This document shows positions 53,236 through 63,049 of a stretch of DNA of 64,000 bases, piece by piece. A program made the translations under genes and the position numbers. Source of the stretch: Marinifilum caeruleilacunae (GTDB lineage: Bacteria > Bacteroidota > Bacteroidia > Bacteroidales > Marinifilaceae); NCBI RefSeq assembly GCF_013141825.1, contig NZ_RZNH01000020.1, positions 33 to 64,032 on the forward strand, given 5' to 3'. How positions within the stretch are numbered: the stretch's first letter is position 1; every line of letters begins with the position of its first letter. Below the pieces are notes generated by a model. It searched no databases. It was not told where the DNA came from and worked only from the letters and a program-made list of their open reading frames with translations.

Positions 53236-54270
53236 TTAGGGTAAAACTTCTTCTTTCTGCTTATGCACTATCAACGATAATTCATGTATTATTTGAGTCG
53301 GTGATATCTGAGATATAAATTTATCAACTTCAATTAAACTGTTTTCATTCTTTAGAAATCTGCCAAAATCCACTTTGGGTTGAACCGTGCAAAACGGACT
53401 GGTTGAACGTCCTAATAAAACTATAAATGGGATATTACACGCTGCAGCGATGTGCATTCCGGAGGAATCAACAGTAATTAAAGCATCTGCTGCCTTGATA
53501 AGATTAATGTGAGTATCCACATCGGTTTTGCCAGAGTAATTTCTCACATATTTTTTATCTTCAACAGATAAATTAGATTCGTACTCATTGTTCCTTTCTG
53601 CATCTTTTGCATCTCCAACAAATACCAAATTGTATCGCCTGCTCTTTACCAATTGCTGAATTAATTCCCAGGACAGCTTTTGGGGATAGGCACGATTCAT
53701 CTGTGCATCATTTCCTAAGCTCAAGGCAATTACCGGTAAATTATTGTCAAAATCCCATTTTTTAACCTCTCCTCCATTCCAAACGCGAAGAGCCGGTAAC
53801 TTTTTGAATTTATTATTAAGATAATTATTTACAAGACCAGCAAATCTATTGATATAGTGAATATTGCGATCCAATACAAATGAGCTATCTAAAAGAATGC
53901 CTCGAAGATCATTTTTATAGCCCACTAAGTTTCGAATTCTGCAGAAGCGAAATATAATGGCATTGGCAAGGCTATTTTGAAAGAGAATTCCAAGCTCGTA
54001 TTTATTTTTTCTTATTTCTTTGATTAAACGAATGGCTTTAAAAATTCTATTTCCACCATTTTTTGTATCGTCAATAATTACTCTTTCCAGATTGGGTAAT
54101 TTCTTAAAAACATCCTTTATTGGAGCTTTACAAACCAGGGTCAGACTTGCATTTGGATAATTCTCTAACAACAAGCGTATTGCAGGGGTAGCCATAATCG
54201 AATCACCCAGAAAATTAGGAAGTCTGATAATAATTTTATTTGCGCTATGTAATGGTTTTTTATTGCCCAT
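53236..54270 (-). CDS. Family 9 glycosyltransferase (heptosyltransferase-like)
   Basis: This 344-residue protein matches GT9, which includes ADP-heptose:LPS heptosyltransferases. Marks include IIIRLPNFLGDSIMATPAIR at the N-terminus, ELGILFQNSLANAIIFRFC and, in the C-terminal nucleotide-binding half, DALITVDSSGMHIAAACNIP followed by IVLLGRST. It would extend the LPS core from the cytoplasm. Its first 11 bases overlap the kinase-like gene at 54260, indicating translational coupling within the operon. Confidence 0.92.
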   Translation of the reverse strand: MGNKKPLHSANKIIIRLPNFLGDSIMATPAIRLLLENYPNASLTLVCKAPIKDVFKKLPNLERVIIDDTKNGGNRIFKAIRLIKEIRKNKYELGILFQNSLANAIIFRFCRIRNLVGYKNDLRGILLDSSFVLDRNIHYINRFAGLVNNYLNNKFKKLPALRVWNGGEVKKWDFDNNLPVIALSLGNDAQMNRAYPQKLSWELIQQLVKSRRYNLVFVGDAKDAERNNEYESNLSVEDKKYVRNYSGKTDVDTHINLIKAADALITVDSSGMHIAAACNIPFIVLLGRSTSPFCTVQPKVDFGRFLKNENSLIEVDKFISQISPTQIIHELSLIVHKQKEEVLP

Positions 54271-55027
54271 TGCTTTTTTTCGAGTTTCGTAGTTTTGCTT
54301 TCAAAGCCAGTTTCTTGTTAATTTTGGCTTTGTGCTCCTTATCAAACTGGATTAATAGTCTTACGGCTTCCTCTTCATCTTTATCATTCAGTTTGGCATA
54401 TTCTCGCGCCACAACCTCTAACTCCTCTTCACTTGCCCATATTTGAGAAAAATTCTTAAGCCCTTTAAGATAAGGCATCTTCTCAAACTTCATTCTATTA
54501 ATGTCAACAACACTAAATCCATATCCATCTTCTTTTTTTGATATCAGGATATTACCTCTGGAATAGTCCAAATGGTGAATGCTGTTTTTGTGTAATTTCT
54601 GATATGTATATTCAGCAAAATATTTCAGTATATTGTCCTTATCCGGGAACTCAAATCCTATTAAATCACGAATGGTAAAGTCATATTCATGATGAATACT
54701 CACATAATAACTTCTATTAAACAATCCATTTTTAAGAGTTTCAACACAAGCTACAGGCTCTGGTGTATCAGCTCCCAGGCGGATCATTTTCATGGCATAC
54801 TCAAATGAATGCTTTGCCTTCGATCCCCTAATCCAGGCATAGGCAATTTTGTTAATCAAATGTGGAATTTTAAAAGACTTCACATTCAATTTTATCCCAT
54901 TGCAATGGAAAACCTTTATTTCGTTTCTTCCTTTGTAAATCGACTCACCTGTATTTTCAAAGTTTTCAGGCAAATTTTTCACAAAAGATTCCAGCGATTT
55001 ATATTTAGGGTTAAGTACTATTCTCAT
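54260..55027 (-). CDS. InaA/Kdo-kinase-like LPS kinase
   Basis: The 255-residue protein looks like the lipopolysaccharide kinase family (InaA, KdkA, WaaP), atypical protein-kinase-fold enzymes that phosphorylate LPS core sugars. The catalytic loop is SIHHLDYSRGNILIS, the HxDxxxxN pattern, and the metal-binding DFG position reads VVDINRMKFE. It overlaps GT9 by 11 bases and NUDIX by one base, so it is tightly coupled in the operon. Core heptose or Kdo phosphorylation is likely. Confidence 0.88.
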   Translation of the reverse strand: MRIVLNPKYKSLESFVKNLPENFENTGESIYKGRNEIKVFHCNGIKLNVKSFKIPHLINKIAYAWIRGSKAKHSFEYAMKMIRLGADTPEPVACVETLKNGLFNRSYYVSIHHEYDFTIRDLIGFEFPDKDNILKYFAEYTYQKLHKNSIHHLDYSRGNILISKKEDGYGFSVVDINRMKFEKMPYLKGLKNFSQIWASEEELEVVAREYAKLNDKDEEEAVRLLIQFDKEHKAKINKKLALKAKLRNSKKSNGQ

Positions 55028-55557
55028 TATTGCTTTGAATTTACAAAAGCTTTCACAATTTCTTTCATCGACACAGAACCAATCTCATTCAATGGAATTT
55101 CTTCTGGCTGATAAAATTCGAAAGCAGAAATATCATCTTTGGCTTGTATGCTCTCAAAAGAATCGATTTGGCAGATAAAAGCCAAATCTGTTGTGAAAAC
55201 CGATAAACCACCAAAGACATATTCATTTGGAAATGACATAAAATAATTCATCTCCCTGATCTTTAGATTTAATTCTTCCTTTATTTCTCTATGTATTGCG
55301 TTCTCCGCTGTTTCCATTACGTCTACAAAGCCCCCTGGCAAATCGAGCATACCAAACTGTGGCTCGATGGCTCTGCGGGTTAGCAACAACTCTCCTGCTT
55401 CATTTACAATTAAGGCAGCAACCGCTGCAGCTGAATTAATGTACAGGTGAAACGAACATATACCGCACAAAAAGGAGTTATCCCTATTAAAATTAAAATC
55501 GATACTCCCACATTTAGGACAATATCTTATTACTTTTTGCGGAAATGTTGGACTCAT
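55027..55557 (-). CDS. NUDIX hydrolase with N-terminal zinc ribbon
   Basis: This 176-residue protein has an N-terminal zinc ribbon (CPKCGSIDFNFNRDNSFLCG; paired CxxC, with a second CGIC) followed by a NUDIX domain. The box reads GGFVDVMETAENAIHREIKE then ELNLKI; the expected final glycine is asparagine. NudC-type proteins carry a similar ribbon. It may clean up nucleotides or act on nucleotide-sugar by-products. It is the first gene of the four-gene operon, with a TTG/TAGATTTG promoter-like pair 90-120 bases upstream. Confidence 0.9.
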   Translation of the reverse strand: MSPTFPQKVIRYCPKCGSIDFNFNRDNSFLCGICSFHLYINSAAAVAALIVNEAGELLLTRRAIEPQFGMLDLPGGFVDVMETAENAIHREIKEELNLKIREMNYFMSFPNEYVFGGLSVFTTDLAFICQIDSFESIQAKDDISAFEFYQPEEIPLNEIGSVSMKEIVKAFVNSKQ

Positions 55558-55649
55558 AATTAAGTTTGTTACTGTGGAACAGAATGTTAACTTGACTGCA
55601 CAACCTAAAATTCATCTATCCTAATAAATTCAGGCATACAAAGAAAAAG

Positions 55650-55680
55650 CAAATCTAACTTATTGTGATTTCTTTCCCAA
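55650..55680 (-). promoter_or_regulatory. Promoter for the NUDIX-kinase-glycosyltransferase operon
   Basis: On the minus strand TTG (55678-55680) is followed by 20 bases and TAGATTTG (55650-55657), matching the Bacteroidota spacing. It predicts a leader of about 85 bases. Confidence 0.5.
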
Positions 55681-56001
55681 TATTCAGTCCTTAATTTTAA
55701 CAGAAATCGATAAACATCGTGAATTATTCTTGCCAAAACAGTACTCAAATTTAGTGTTCGAGCTTATTTGGATTAATCCCAAATTACCTTTTAAATCGAT
55801 TGCAAGACTTTGATTATACCAAAATCTTATTACTTTTAGTGCCGAAGCAAATAACAATGGGTAGGGCTAAGCTTAACAATCAAATATCCTGACGAAAAAA
55901 AGCTTATATCTTATTCAAATCAAATGGTCGCTAATTTTACTTGAACAAGGTATCCAGGCCTCCCATTAATTTTGATTCTAACCCAAATACCATATATAAA
56001 G

Positions 56002-56028
56002 AGAGGCATTTCGAAATGAAATGCCTCT
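56002..56028 (-). terminator. Hairpin terminator after the gamma-glutamyltransferase gene
   Basis: An 11-bp stem (AGAGGCATTTC/GAAATGCCTCT) with a 5-base loop lies just after the minus-strand stop at 56036. The minus-strand side is only moderately T-rich; the plus side is better. Confidence 0.6.
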
Positions 56029-56035
56029 TTTGTTT

Positions 56036-57739
56036 TTAGTATCCACTTGCCTTGCTATCCTTGTGTCGAAGTGTATCGGCCGCTCCAATTCGTATTTCTC
56101 CTGGTTTTACGGAGATATTTGCCATCATACCAATCCTGGACTGATCGGCAATTTTATGACCCGCTTTTATCAGCTGATTTCTGACCGAATCAGTTAATAA
56201 ATCCTTTTCGGCATATATTTTATCGGGTAGCCATTGTGAATGAACTCTTGCTGCATTCACACACTCCTGTGGCGACATTTCAAATTCAATGGCATTTATC
56301 ACATTTTGAAATACCGAGGTAATAATTGTTGAGCCTCCCGGTGATCCGGTAAGCATAAAAAGCTTGCCATTTCTTTCAATAATTGTTGGGGTCATACTGC
56401 TCAACATCCTTTTTTCGGGTTGAATGGCATTGGCCGTTCCCCCTACCAAACCATATTGATTAGGAACTCCAGGTTTAATGCTGAAATCATCCATTTCGTT
56501 GTTCAGGAAAAATCCTCCTCCGGCTACAATTACCTTACTGCCATAATTCCCGTTTAAAGTCGTAGTGATTGCAATTGCATTTCCCCAACGATCTACCACC
56601 GAAAAATGAGTTGTTTCAAAGCTTTCAATAATTTCAACATTTCCGGCTTTTATATCCTGAGAATCCGATTTTTTTTCTAGACTGATATCCGAAAATCTTT
56701 CATCTAAATATTCATTGCTCAATAGTTTTTCGCATGGTACACAGCAATAATCGGGATCGCCAAGCCAGGTTGCTCTATCTGCATATACTCTTCTTTCCAG
56801 CTCTACCATTAAATGAATGTGTTCAAATGATCCAAACTCATATTGACTGAAATTAAATTTCTCTGCTCCCTTTAACAATTGAATCAAGGCTATTCCACCA
56901 CTCGAAGGAGGAGGCATTGAAATGATTTTACAGTCGCGATATTTTCCATTGATTGTAGGGCGCCATACAGACTCATATTGCAATAAGTCTTCTTTAGAAA
57001 TTAAACCCTTTCCTTTTTGCATTTCGTTTAGAATAAGCTGGGCGGTTTCTCCTTCATAAAAACCGCTTCTGCCTTCCTCTTTAATTCGTTCTAATACTTC
57101 AGCCAATTCGGTGTTAACAATCAACTCTCCTTCTTCAAAATCTGATTTGCGCACATAGCAACAGCCCTCTTTATTGGCGTTTACTTTGTAAATTCTCTCC
57201 CTGTAGGCATTCAGTTTCTCAGCTTCCAGTTTGCTTAAGCGAACACCTTCCCTGGCTAATTTTACTGATGGTTGAACAAGATCTTCCCAATTCAATTTGC
57301 CATATTTTTTGTGCAAGTTTACCATTCCATCAACACTTCCGGGAACTCCTACTGCCAAATGACCAGTTTCGCTCAAATCCTCAATAACATTTCCCTTACT
57401 ATCTAAATACATCTTCTCCGATGCTGTTTTTGGTGCTTTTTCTCTAAAGTCCAGACTCGTTGTTTCGCCACCGGCAGTTCGAATTACAGCAAAACCTCCT
57501 CCACCAATATTCCCGGCTCTAGGATATACCACCGCCAGGGCAAATTGCACAGCAACTGCTGCATCGAAAGCATTGCCTCCTTTTTGTAAAATTTCATTTC
57601 CAACTTCGGACGCTACAAAATGTGCTGTAACTACAACGCCATTCTTAAAAGCATTTTCCGACTTCGATTTGTTAGGTTGGGTACATGCTACAAAGAATAT
57701 CATAGCAAGAAGTACCGTAAGAGTTTTGTTTAGCTTCAT
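56036..57739 (-). CDS. ggt: Gamma-glutamyltransferase (lipoprotein type)
   Basis: This 567-residue enzyme cleaves gamma-glutamyl bonds, such as in glutathione. It starts with a lipoprotein signal (AMIFFVAC). The N-terminal block contains the region rich in Gly (GNIGGGGFAVI), with VDFREKAP-like context. The small subunit begins at the conserved nucleophile threonine in ESFETTHFSVVDRWGNAIAI. GSPGGSTIITSVFQNVIN is the oxyanion-region glycine motif. It should self-process into two subunits and sit at the outer or inner membrane as a lipoprotein. It is monocistronic. Confidence 0.95.
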   Translation of the reverse strand: MKLNKTLTVLLAMIFFVACTQPNKSKSENAFKNGVVVTAHFVASEVGNEILQKGGNAFDAAVAVQFALAVVYPRAGNIGGGGFAVIRTAGGETTSLDFREKAPKTASEKMYLDSKGNVIEDLSETGHLAVGVPGSVDGMVNLHKKYGKLNWEDLVQPSVKLAREGVRLSKLEAEKLNAYRERIYKVNANKEGCCYVRKSDFEEGELIVNTELAEVLERIKEEGRSGFYEGETAQLILNEMQKGKGLISKEDLLQYESVWRPTINGKYRDCKIISMPPPSSGGIALIQLLKGAEKFNFSQYEFGSFEHIHLMVELERRVYADRATWLGDPDYCCVPCEKLLSNEYLDERFSDISLEKKSDSQDIKAGNVEIIESFETTHFSVVDRWGNAIAITTTLNGNYGSKVIVAGGGFFLNNEMDDFSIKPGVPNQYGLVGGTANAIQPEKRMLSSMTPTIIERNGKLFMLTGSPGGSTIITSVFQNVINAIEFEMSPQECVNAARVHSQWLPDKIYAEKDLLTDSVRNQLIKAGHKIADQSRIGMMANISVKPGEIRIGAADTLRHKDSKASGY

Positions 57740-57790
57740 GGGTTTTAAGTTTGTGAAGCATAAAGATAGAAAAGATCAACTTATGTATAC

Positions 57791-57819
57791 AAAAAAAGCG
57801 GCTGCAATTGCAACCGCTT
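57791..57819 (-). terminator. Terminator after the TonB-dependent receptor gene
   Basis: On the minus strand AAGCGGTTGCAATTGCAGCCGCTT forms a hairpin followed by seven T residues. Confidence 0.9.
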
Positions 57820-57841
57820 TCTATATTTATCTGAAATGATT

Positions 57842-60800
57842 TTAGTTAAAAATATAACGCAAACCTATTTGTAACTGCCACTTCGATCTTACAGAAACAT
57901 CATCAATGTATGAATCCTGTAGGTTCTTATCGAACTGCATCCAAGGTGTACCGTTATTGTCAACTCCGTTAACTGTAATTGGACGAGTTGTAGTTGCAAA
58001 CTGACGAACTCCCCAATCAGAGCTAATCATATTTCCTAAGTTCAGAACGTCAATTGAGAATTGAAGTGTATTCTTCTTGCCTCCAACTTCAAAATTATAA
58101 TCCTGCATGAAACGGAAATCTAATTGTCCGTACCAAGGTAACATTGCACCGTTTCTTTGGGCATATTGTCCTCTGCGATCTTTCAGGTAATCATCCTGGC
58201 TAATGAAAGCATCTAATGCCGCCCATTGTTCAGCTGCATCAGCAGCTTCAATACCATTTCCACTACCATCCAGTGTACCAAAGTTGATATCTGCAGAGTT
58301 TCTCGGAACATAAATCAGGTCATTATTGCTAATTGCATCGCCGTTTACATCGCCTGTGTAGGTATAAGAATAACGATTTCCTTTACCTGCTTCGTAGAAC
58401 ATTGCAAACGAAGAAGCAAATTTACCATAGTTCACTCTATACATTGCAGAAGCAATAACTCTGTGCTTTAATCCGTAACGAGACCATGAGTAAGCAGGGT
58501 TGTTAGGATTGCCTACAACAGGATTTCTTTGGAAAGCATCTGCAGCAATTTCTGCAGGAATAGAGGTTAAATCTTTTGCGTTCAAATAGGTATAGGCCAC
58601 ATCTGCCGATAGTCCCCAATCCCATTTCTTGGCCAATTTACCTGTCATTGTAAATTGATATCCTTTACTTGTGTTATCCATTACAATGGCACCAGCATCA
58701 AGAAAGGCTTCAGAACCTGGATCTGCAGAATAAATATTTACTTCGTTAAAACCTGCGAATCGCTGGCGGTTGTCACCAGTACCCGTTAACTGACCTGTTG
58801 GAGGTAGCATGTTATAGTTTCTATGAACTACAGCATTTACATCTTTCGAATAAATTCCCTCAACAGTTGCCAACCAACCATCGCCAAATTTCATATCCAT
58901 AGCCACATTGTTTTTCCAAACTTGTGGGAATTTGAAATTATCAGCCGTAGCGTTTAACTGGAATTCATAACCTGCATCAATTCTCGCATTCGACGATTGG
59001 TTTCCTAACCATACAAATGGGATACGACCAGTAAAGATACCAGATCCACCTCGCAATTGCATGGTGTTATCGCCTTTTACATCCCAGTTGAAACCAAATC
59101 TTGGAGACCACATTACTTTTGAATCCGGCCAGGTTGCAGGATCCAGTCTTACAGAGTTTCCTTTTTCATCAACCCATCCGTCGAAGTCTCTACCTCTGTT
59201 GGTAGCTTCGTCTTGTGGAATATCATTATAGTATTTAGGAAGATCTACACGCAAACCAAGAGTCAATTTTAAATCGTCGTTTACCTGGAATTCATCCTGG
59301 GCGTAAAACGCGATTTGTGCCACATCAACATCCGACCATGCATATGCATTCTGGTTCGCATCTGTAACATCCTGATTCAGATCATTAGTAGGGTTTCCTA
59401 CGAAATAAGCAAAGTTATCATCCAGGAAGTTCTGAGCACTAAATGCTGTAACCCAAGGATAGTAGAATAAATTAAACGAGTTTTCGAACTTGAATCTTTC
59501 ATAGTTAAAACCAACCGTAATGGCATGACGATCTGAATAGTAAGTCAGGTTATCGGAAATTTGCCATACATCCTGGTTCAATCGGTTGTGAGTAGAGAAC
59601 ATTTCAGAACCAGCTGTTAATGCTACATTTCCACTTGCATCAAGAATATCAATTACTGGGAATGGTTCTGAATGAGGATTACGCTTATCGCGGAAAGCGG
59701 TAAAACCAACCATTAACTTGTTTGATATTTTACTTGAGAACATAGAGTGCAATTCTCCAACCACCGAATGAATTTTATTAAAAATTCGATAGGATGAGTT
59801 CTCGAAAGGCAGACGGAAACTTGTTGGTCCACGACCACCTACTGCCTCAGGGTGAGGAAGAATATCTTTCCAGGCATCCAACATGTTGTAACGAATTACC
59901 ATATTGTGTTTTCTGGATAAATTTGCATCCAGTTTAATCAGGAATTTATCGTTAGAAGTTTCATGATTGTATCCCTGGTAAGCTCCCGGATCGTAACCCC
60001 AACGGTTAATCAAGTGTTGCTGAACTGCAATTGCATCAGCTTCCGAAACGCTGGTTGTATTTGAGTTTCCAGTATTCGATCCGTTATCGGCAACAAAACC
60101 ATGAGCCAATTGATCTCTTCTTTCCTGCTCGTAATTCACGAAGAAGAACAATTTATTTTTAATGATTGGACCTCCAAGACTAATACCATATTGCTTGGTG
60201 CTAAAATCAAGATTTTCAACTTTCAGTCCACTTACTTTATCTCCAATCATATTTTCGTTACGGAAATAATAGTAGGTAGAACCTTTAAATTCGTTGGTAC
60301 CCGATTTTGTTACAGCATTTACACCAGCTCCGGTAAAACCACCCTCGCGAACGTCAAATGGAGCAAGAGATACCTGGATTTGATCGATTGCATCCAGCGA
60401 AACTGGCTGAGCGTCGGCCTGACCTCCAGGAGTTGCAACATCCAATCCAAAGGAGTTGTTGAAAATCGAACCATCCAGTGAGAAGTTGTTGTACAAGTTG
60501 TTTCTACCACCAAAGCTGTTTCCATCCGACTCAGGAGTTAACCTGGTCATGTCCGACTGACTTCTGGAGATGGTAGGTAAAGCAGCAATTCTTTCACGAT
60601 TCACATTGGTTTGTGCACCTGTTCTGTCCTGACTGATCACATCGTTTTTATCGTAAACAACAGTGATCTCATCAATTTGAACATTGTCTTCGTGAAGAAT
60701 TAAATTGATTTCCGCAGATTTATTCAACTGCAAGTAGATGTTCTCCTGCTTGGTTTCTTTATAACCAATAAAAGTAACTGTTACAGTGTAAGGCCCACCA

Positions 60801-61024
60801 ATTTTCATGTTTCGAATATCGAATCGGCCATCATCTTGCGTAATGGTACCATATTGTGTACCTGTTGGTGTATGTGTTGCCACAACAGTTGCCGCAAAAA
60901 CTGGTACATTCTGAGGGTCAACAATTTTTCCGCGCATAGACGAAGTTGTTACCCCCTGTGAAAAGGCATTGGGCAAATAGGCTGCCAATGCCATTACAAG
61001 AAATAAAAATTTTAATTTCTTCAT
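57842..61024 (-). CDS. Oar-like TonB-dependent receptor
   Basis: This 1060-residue outer-membrane protein has a signal peptide ending near AFSQ and then a carboxypeptidase-regulatory domain (SSMRGKIVDPQNVPVFAATV, about residues 30-110). A TonB plug follows (DMTRLTPESDGNSFGGRNNL, FDVREGGFTGAGVNAVTKSG), then a long beta-barrel with many alternating aromatic/acidic strands, ending LQIGLRYIFN. The combination resembles Oar/TonB-dependent receptors that import large substrates. No SusD partner is adjacent, arguing against a classic polysaccharide utilisation locus. A candidate -7 element lies at 61059. Confidence 0.95.
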   Translation of the reverse strand: MKKLKFLFLVMALAAYLPNAFSQGVTTSSMRGKIVDPQNVPVFAATVVATHTPTGTQYGTITQDDGRFDIRNMKIGGPYTVTVTFIGYKETKQENIYLQLNKSAEINLILHEDNVQIDEITVVYDKNDVISQDRTGAQTNVNRERIAALPTISRSQSDMTRLTPESDGNSFGGRNNLYNNFSLDGSIFNNSFGLDVATPGGQADAQPVSLDAIDQIQVSLAPFDVREGGFTGAGVNAVTKSGTNEFKGSTYYYFRNENMIGDKVSGLKVENLDFSTKQYGISLGGPIIKNKLFFFVNYEQERRDQLAHGFVADNGSNTGNSNTTSVSEADAIAVQQHLINRWGYDPGAYQGYNHETSNDKFLIKLDANLSRKHNMVIRYNMLDAWKDILPHPEAVGGRGPTSFRLPFENSSYRIFNKIHSVVGELHSMFSSKISNKLMVGFTAFRDKRNPHSEPFPVIDILDASGNVALTAGSEMFSTHNRLNQDVWQISDNLTYYSDRHAITVGFNYERFKFENSFNLFYYPWVTAFSAQNFLDDNFAYFVGNPTNDLNQDVTDANQNAYAWSDVDVAQIAFYAQDEFQVNDDLKLTLGLRVDLPKYYNDIPQDEATNRGRDFDGWVDEKGNSVRLDPATWPDSKVMWSPRFGFNWDVKGDNTMQLRGGSGIFTGRIPFVWLGNQSSNARIDAGYEFQLNATADNFKFPQVWKNNVAMDMKFGDGWLATVEGIYSKDVNAVVHRNYNMLPPTGQLTGTGDNRQRFAGFNEVNIYSADPGSEAFLDAGAIVMDNTSKGYQFTMTGKLAKKWDWGLSADVAYTYLNAKDLTSIPAEIAADAFQRNPVVGNPNNPAYSWSRYGLKHRVIASAMYRVNYGKFASSFAMFYEAGKGNRYSYTYTGDVNGDAISNNDLIYVPRNSADINFGTLDGSGNGIEAADAAEQWAALDAFISQDDYLKDRRGQYAQRNGAMLPWYGQLDFRFMQDYNFEVGGKKNTLQFSIDVLNLGNMISSDWGVRQFATTTRPITVNGVDNNGTPWMQFDKNLQDSYIDDVSVRSKWQLQIGLRYIFN

Positions 61025-61058
61025 TTGAACAAAGATTAGATTATAATTAGGTAGGCCT

Positions 61059-61066
61059 CAAAAATA
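61059..61066 (-). promoter_or_regulatory. Candidate -7 element (TATTTTTG) for the TonB receptor gene
   Basis: Minus-strand TATTTTTG matches TAnnTTTG, 34 bases before the ATG. A TTTG lies upstream but with only 15 bases between, short for a -33 partner. Confidence 0.4.
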
Positions 61067-61221
61067 GAAAAAATCGAAAAACAAACCTAAAGGTCTGTTA
61101 AGCAAATTTATTAACAATCAACACAATAGAGGCTTCTAGGATTATCTTATTGTTCAATTTGTAGATTTTTCAAAAACAAAAATGTTAAAATTTGTTAAAG
61201 AAATCAGCGCATTACAAGACA

Positions 61222-61246
61222 TGAACTTATCTTAAGTATAAGTTCA
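61222..61246. repeat. 9-base inverted repeat upstream of the TonB receptor gene
   Basis: TGAACTTAT and ATAAGTTCA are separated by seven bases in the gap between the CBM9-like and receptor genes. No T tract follows, so an operator is as likely as a structural element. Confidence 0.4.
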
Positions 61247-61312
61247 AAATTTACATACTGTTATATGTATTTTTTTTAATTCAAATCCAGAAAAATATTT
61301 GTAGCATTTCGA

Positions 61313-62341
61313 TTATTCCGACCAAATTTTGCTTTCCTGATTGATGTACCAGTTTTTTCCACTTTCACCTTTAATGGATATTAAAAATTGTCTGCTGGTG
61401 GTTTCTATGCTAATCTCATGATCCGAAGTAATCTTATCGAAGTACTTGCCATACTTTTTAAACATTTTTTTCTCTAGATAGTACAGCCTTATCAACTCCT
61501 TCTTTGTAGGATAATCCAAATCTTTTTTGGGAGACATCGATTTTTCCCCAACAGCCTGGTCCGAAAACTCTACATACCCCCAGGTTTCTGGCTGATGCAT
61601 AGCTATTACCCCTTGTGGCGACCACACCCAATTGTGCTCGGGATAGGCTTTGCCAGTATCTGGATTGATTTTTTTCTGATATTTTCCATCTACAATTTCA
61701 ATATCCCAGTTCACACGGGAAAAGTTCACTCTCCATTGCTCCCCCGATTTTGGCTTTCTTCCCTGGTAGGCACATTCTTTAAGCACCTGCCATGGAAATG
61801 CCATTTCGATGCACCATTTTTTATCCTTATCCGAAGGGTCGTTAAGCGTACCATAAACTTTTACAGCCGATTTCATCCCTTTAATATCCCAGGCATTAAT
61901 GGCTGGAGCACCATCTCTGTATGGCTTGGCAATCAACAAATCCCATATGGTATTTAAGGCATTTACCTCAAACTCATAATAGTTGTGGTTATCTCCTTGC
62001 GGATCAATAAAAACCTCAAAATCGTTATCGTAAAAAATCACGGTATCTCTTTGCTTTAGTTTGGCCCAAATATGAGGTTCCTCAAGTTCCGCTGCGATAT
62101 AAAAGTAGTCCTCATCCCACAGCATTTTTACCCTGGTTTTATAGGTAGGCTTGGGCTTGGCATCTCCTTCAATATCTACAAATTTATTTGACCACTTTGC
62201 TTTTCCCCACTCTTCCTGCGAAAGCAAACCATCAATTTTCATTTCGGTATTGGTTTTAAAACACATATAAGATTCGGGATAATCTTGTGCACAAACACCA
62301 AAGGCAACAAGTATCAAAAACATTGAGAAAAAGCGCTTCAT
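61313..62341 (-). CDS. CBM9-like carbohydrate-binding secreted protein
   Basis: From the ATG at 62341, which gives a clean signal peptide ending VCAQ, the protein has 342 residues; the longer frame adds 24 residues. It matches the carbohydrate-binding family 9-like group: KWSNKFVDIEGDAKPKPTYK, VKMLWDEDYFYIAAELEEP, DFEVFIDPQGDNHNYYEFEV and EMAFPWQVLKECA. It should be periplasmic or surface-exposed and bind sugars or glycans. It lies upstream of the TonB receptor but is separated from it by nearly 290 bases, so co-transcription is uncertain. Confidence 0.88.
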   Translation of the reverse strand: MKRFFSMFLILVAFGVCAQDYPESYMCFKTNTEMKIDGLLSQEEWGKAKWSNKFVDIEGDAKPKPTYKTRVKMLWDEDYFYIAAELEEPHIWAKLKQRDTVIFYDNDFEVFIDPQGDNHNYYEFEVNALNTIWDLLIAKPYRDGAPAINAWDIKGMKSAVKVYGTLNDPSDKDKKWCIEMAFPWQVLKECAYQGRKPKSGEQWRVNFSRVNWDIEIVDGKYQKKINPDTGKAYPEHNWVWSPQGVIAMHQPETWGYVEFSDQAVGEKSMSPKKDLDYPTKKELIRLYYLEKKMFKKYGKYFDKITSDHEISIETTSRQFLISIKGESGKNWYINQESKIWSE

Positions 62342-62480
62342 AAGTCTATTTTTTATCAGATTTAGGATAAAAATAATGAATATTTTCTCTTCTCTGTCAT
62401 GAGACATTGCCATAGAAAGATGTATTTAGAACATACGATTTCTGTACCCTTAAAACTAAACAGGTTTAGTTTATATTTTT

Positions 62481-62488
62481 TATTTTTG
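62481..62488 (+). promoter_or_regulatory. Candidate -7 element (TATTTTTG) for the nitroreductase gene
   Basis: TATTTTTG fits TAnnTTTG and ends 23 bases before the ATG at 62512; -33 box not found. Confidence 0.45.
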
Positions 62489-62511
62489 AAATGATTTAAA
62501 AGAAAATTACC

Positions 62512-63030
62512 ATGCTTGATATATTATACAAAAGAAGAAGTGTAAGAAGGTTTACATCTGAAGAAGTAGAAAAAGAAAAAATCGAAAGAATTTTACATGC
62601 AGGCCTACTGGCTCCATCGTCAAAAAGCAAATATCCATGTGAGTTTATTGTTTGCGATCAAGCTGAGCTTAATCAGAATTTGGCTGCAAGCAAACCCGGT
62701 GGTGCCAATTTCTTAAAATATGCACCTGTATCGATAGTAATTACCGGCGATGAGGAAAAAAGTGATGTGTGGATAGAAGATTGTTCCATTGCTGCCGCAT
62801 ACATGTTGCTTCAGGCAGAAAAGGAAAATCTGGGTGCCTGTTGGGTGCAAATCAGAGAACGAAAATACGACGAAGATCAGTTGGCGGAAGCTTACATCAG
62901 GGAAGTACTTCAAATTCCAGAAAACCAGAAGGTATTGGCCATTATTGGTTTGGGAAAGAAGGATGGTGAGAAAGAAGGCAGAGATGAATCATTCCTGATG
63001 AAAGAAAAAATTCACTGGAATAAATTCTAA
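62512..63030 (+). CDS. Nitroreductase-family flavoprotein
   Basis: The 172-residue protein is a small FMN-dependent nitroreductase. It starts MLDILYKRRSVRRFTSEEVE and has LLAPSSKSKYPCEFIVCDQA in the FMN pocket, DCSIAAAYMLLQAEKENLG, and a C-terminal VLAIIGLGKKDGEKEGR. It differs clearly from the second nitroreductase at 36825 (190 residues) and is not a duplicate. It is a single gene with a terminator. Confidence 0.93.
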   Translation: MLDILYKRRSVRRFTSEEVEKEKIERILHAGLLAPSSKSKYPCEFIVCDQAELNQNLAASKPGGANFLKYAPVSIVITGDEEKSDVWIEDCSIAAAYMLLQAEKENLGACWVQIRERKYDEDQLAEAYIREVLQIPENQKVLAIIGLGKKDGEKEGRDESFLMKEKIHWNKF

Positions 63031-63049
63031 AGGCAAATATTATAAAAGT

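Larger units (their letters stand above)
55558..56035. other. 478-base gap between the sugar operon and the gamma-glutamyltransferase gene
   Basis: I found no convincing coding frame here. It holds a promoter-like pair for the NUDIX operon at 55650-55680 and an 11-bp hairpin at 56002-56028 whose better T tract faces the plus strand. No plus-strand gene precedes that hairpin, so an untranslated plus-strand RNA cannot be excluded. Confidence 0.5.

Noticed and set aside
57842-62341. Polysaccharide utilisation locus
   Set aside because: A TonB receptor and a CBM9-like protein are neighbours, but there is no SusD, glycoside hydrolase or hybrid regulator, and the receptor is Oar-like.
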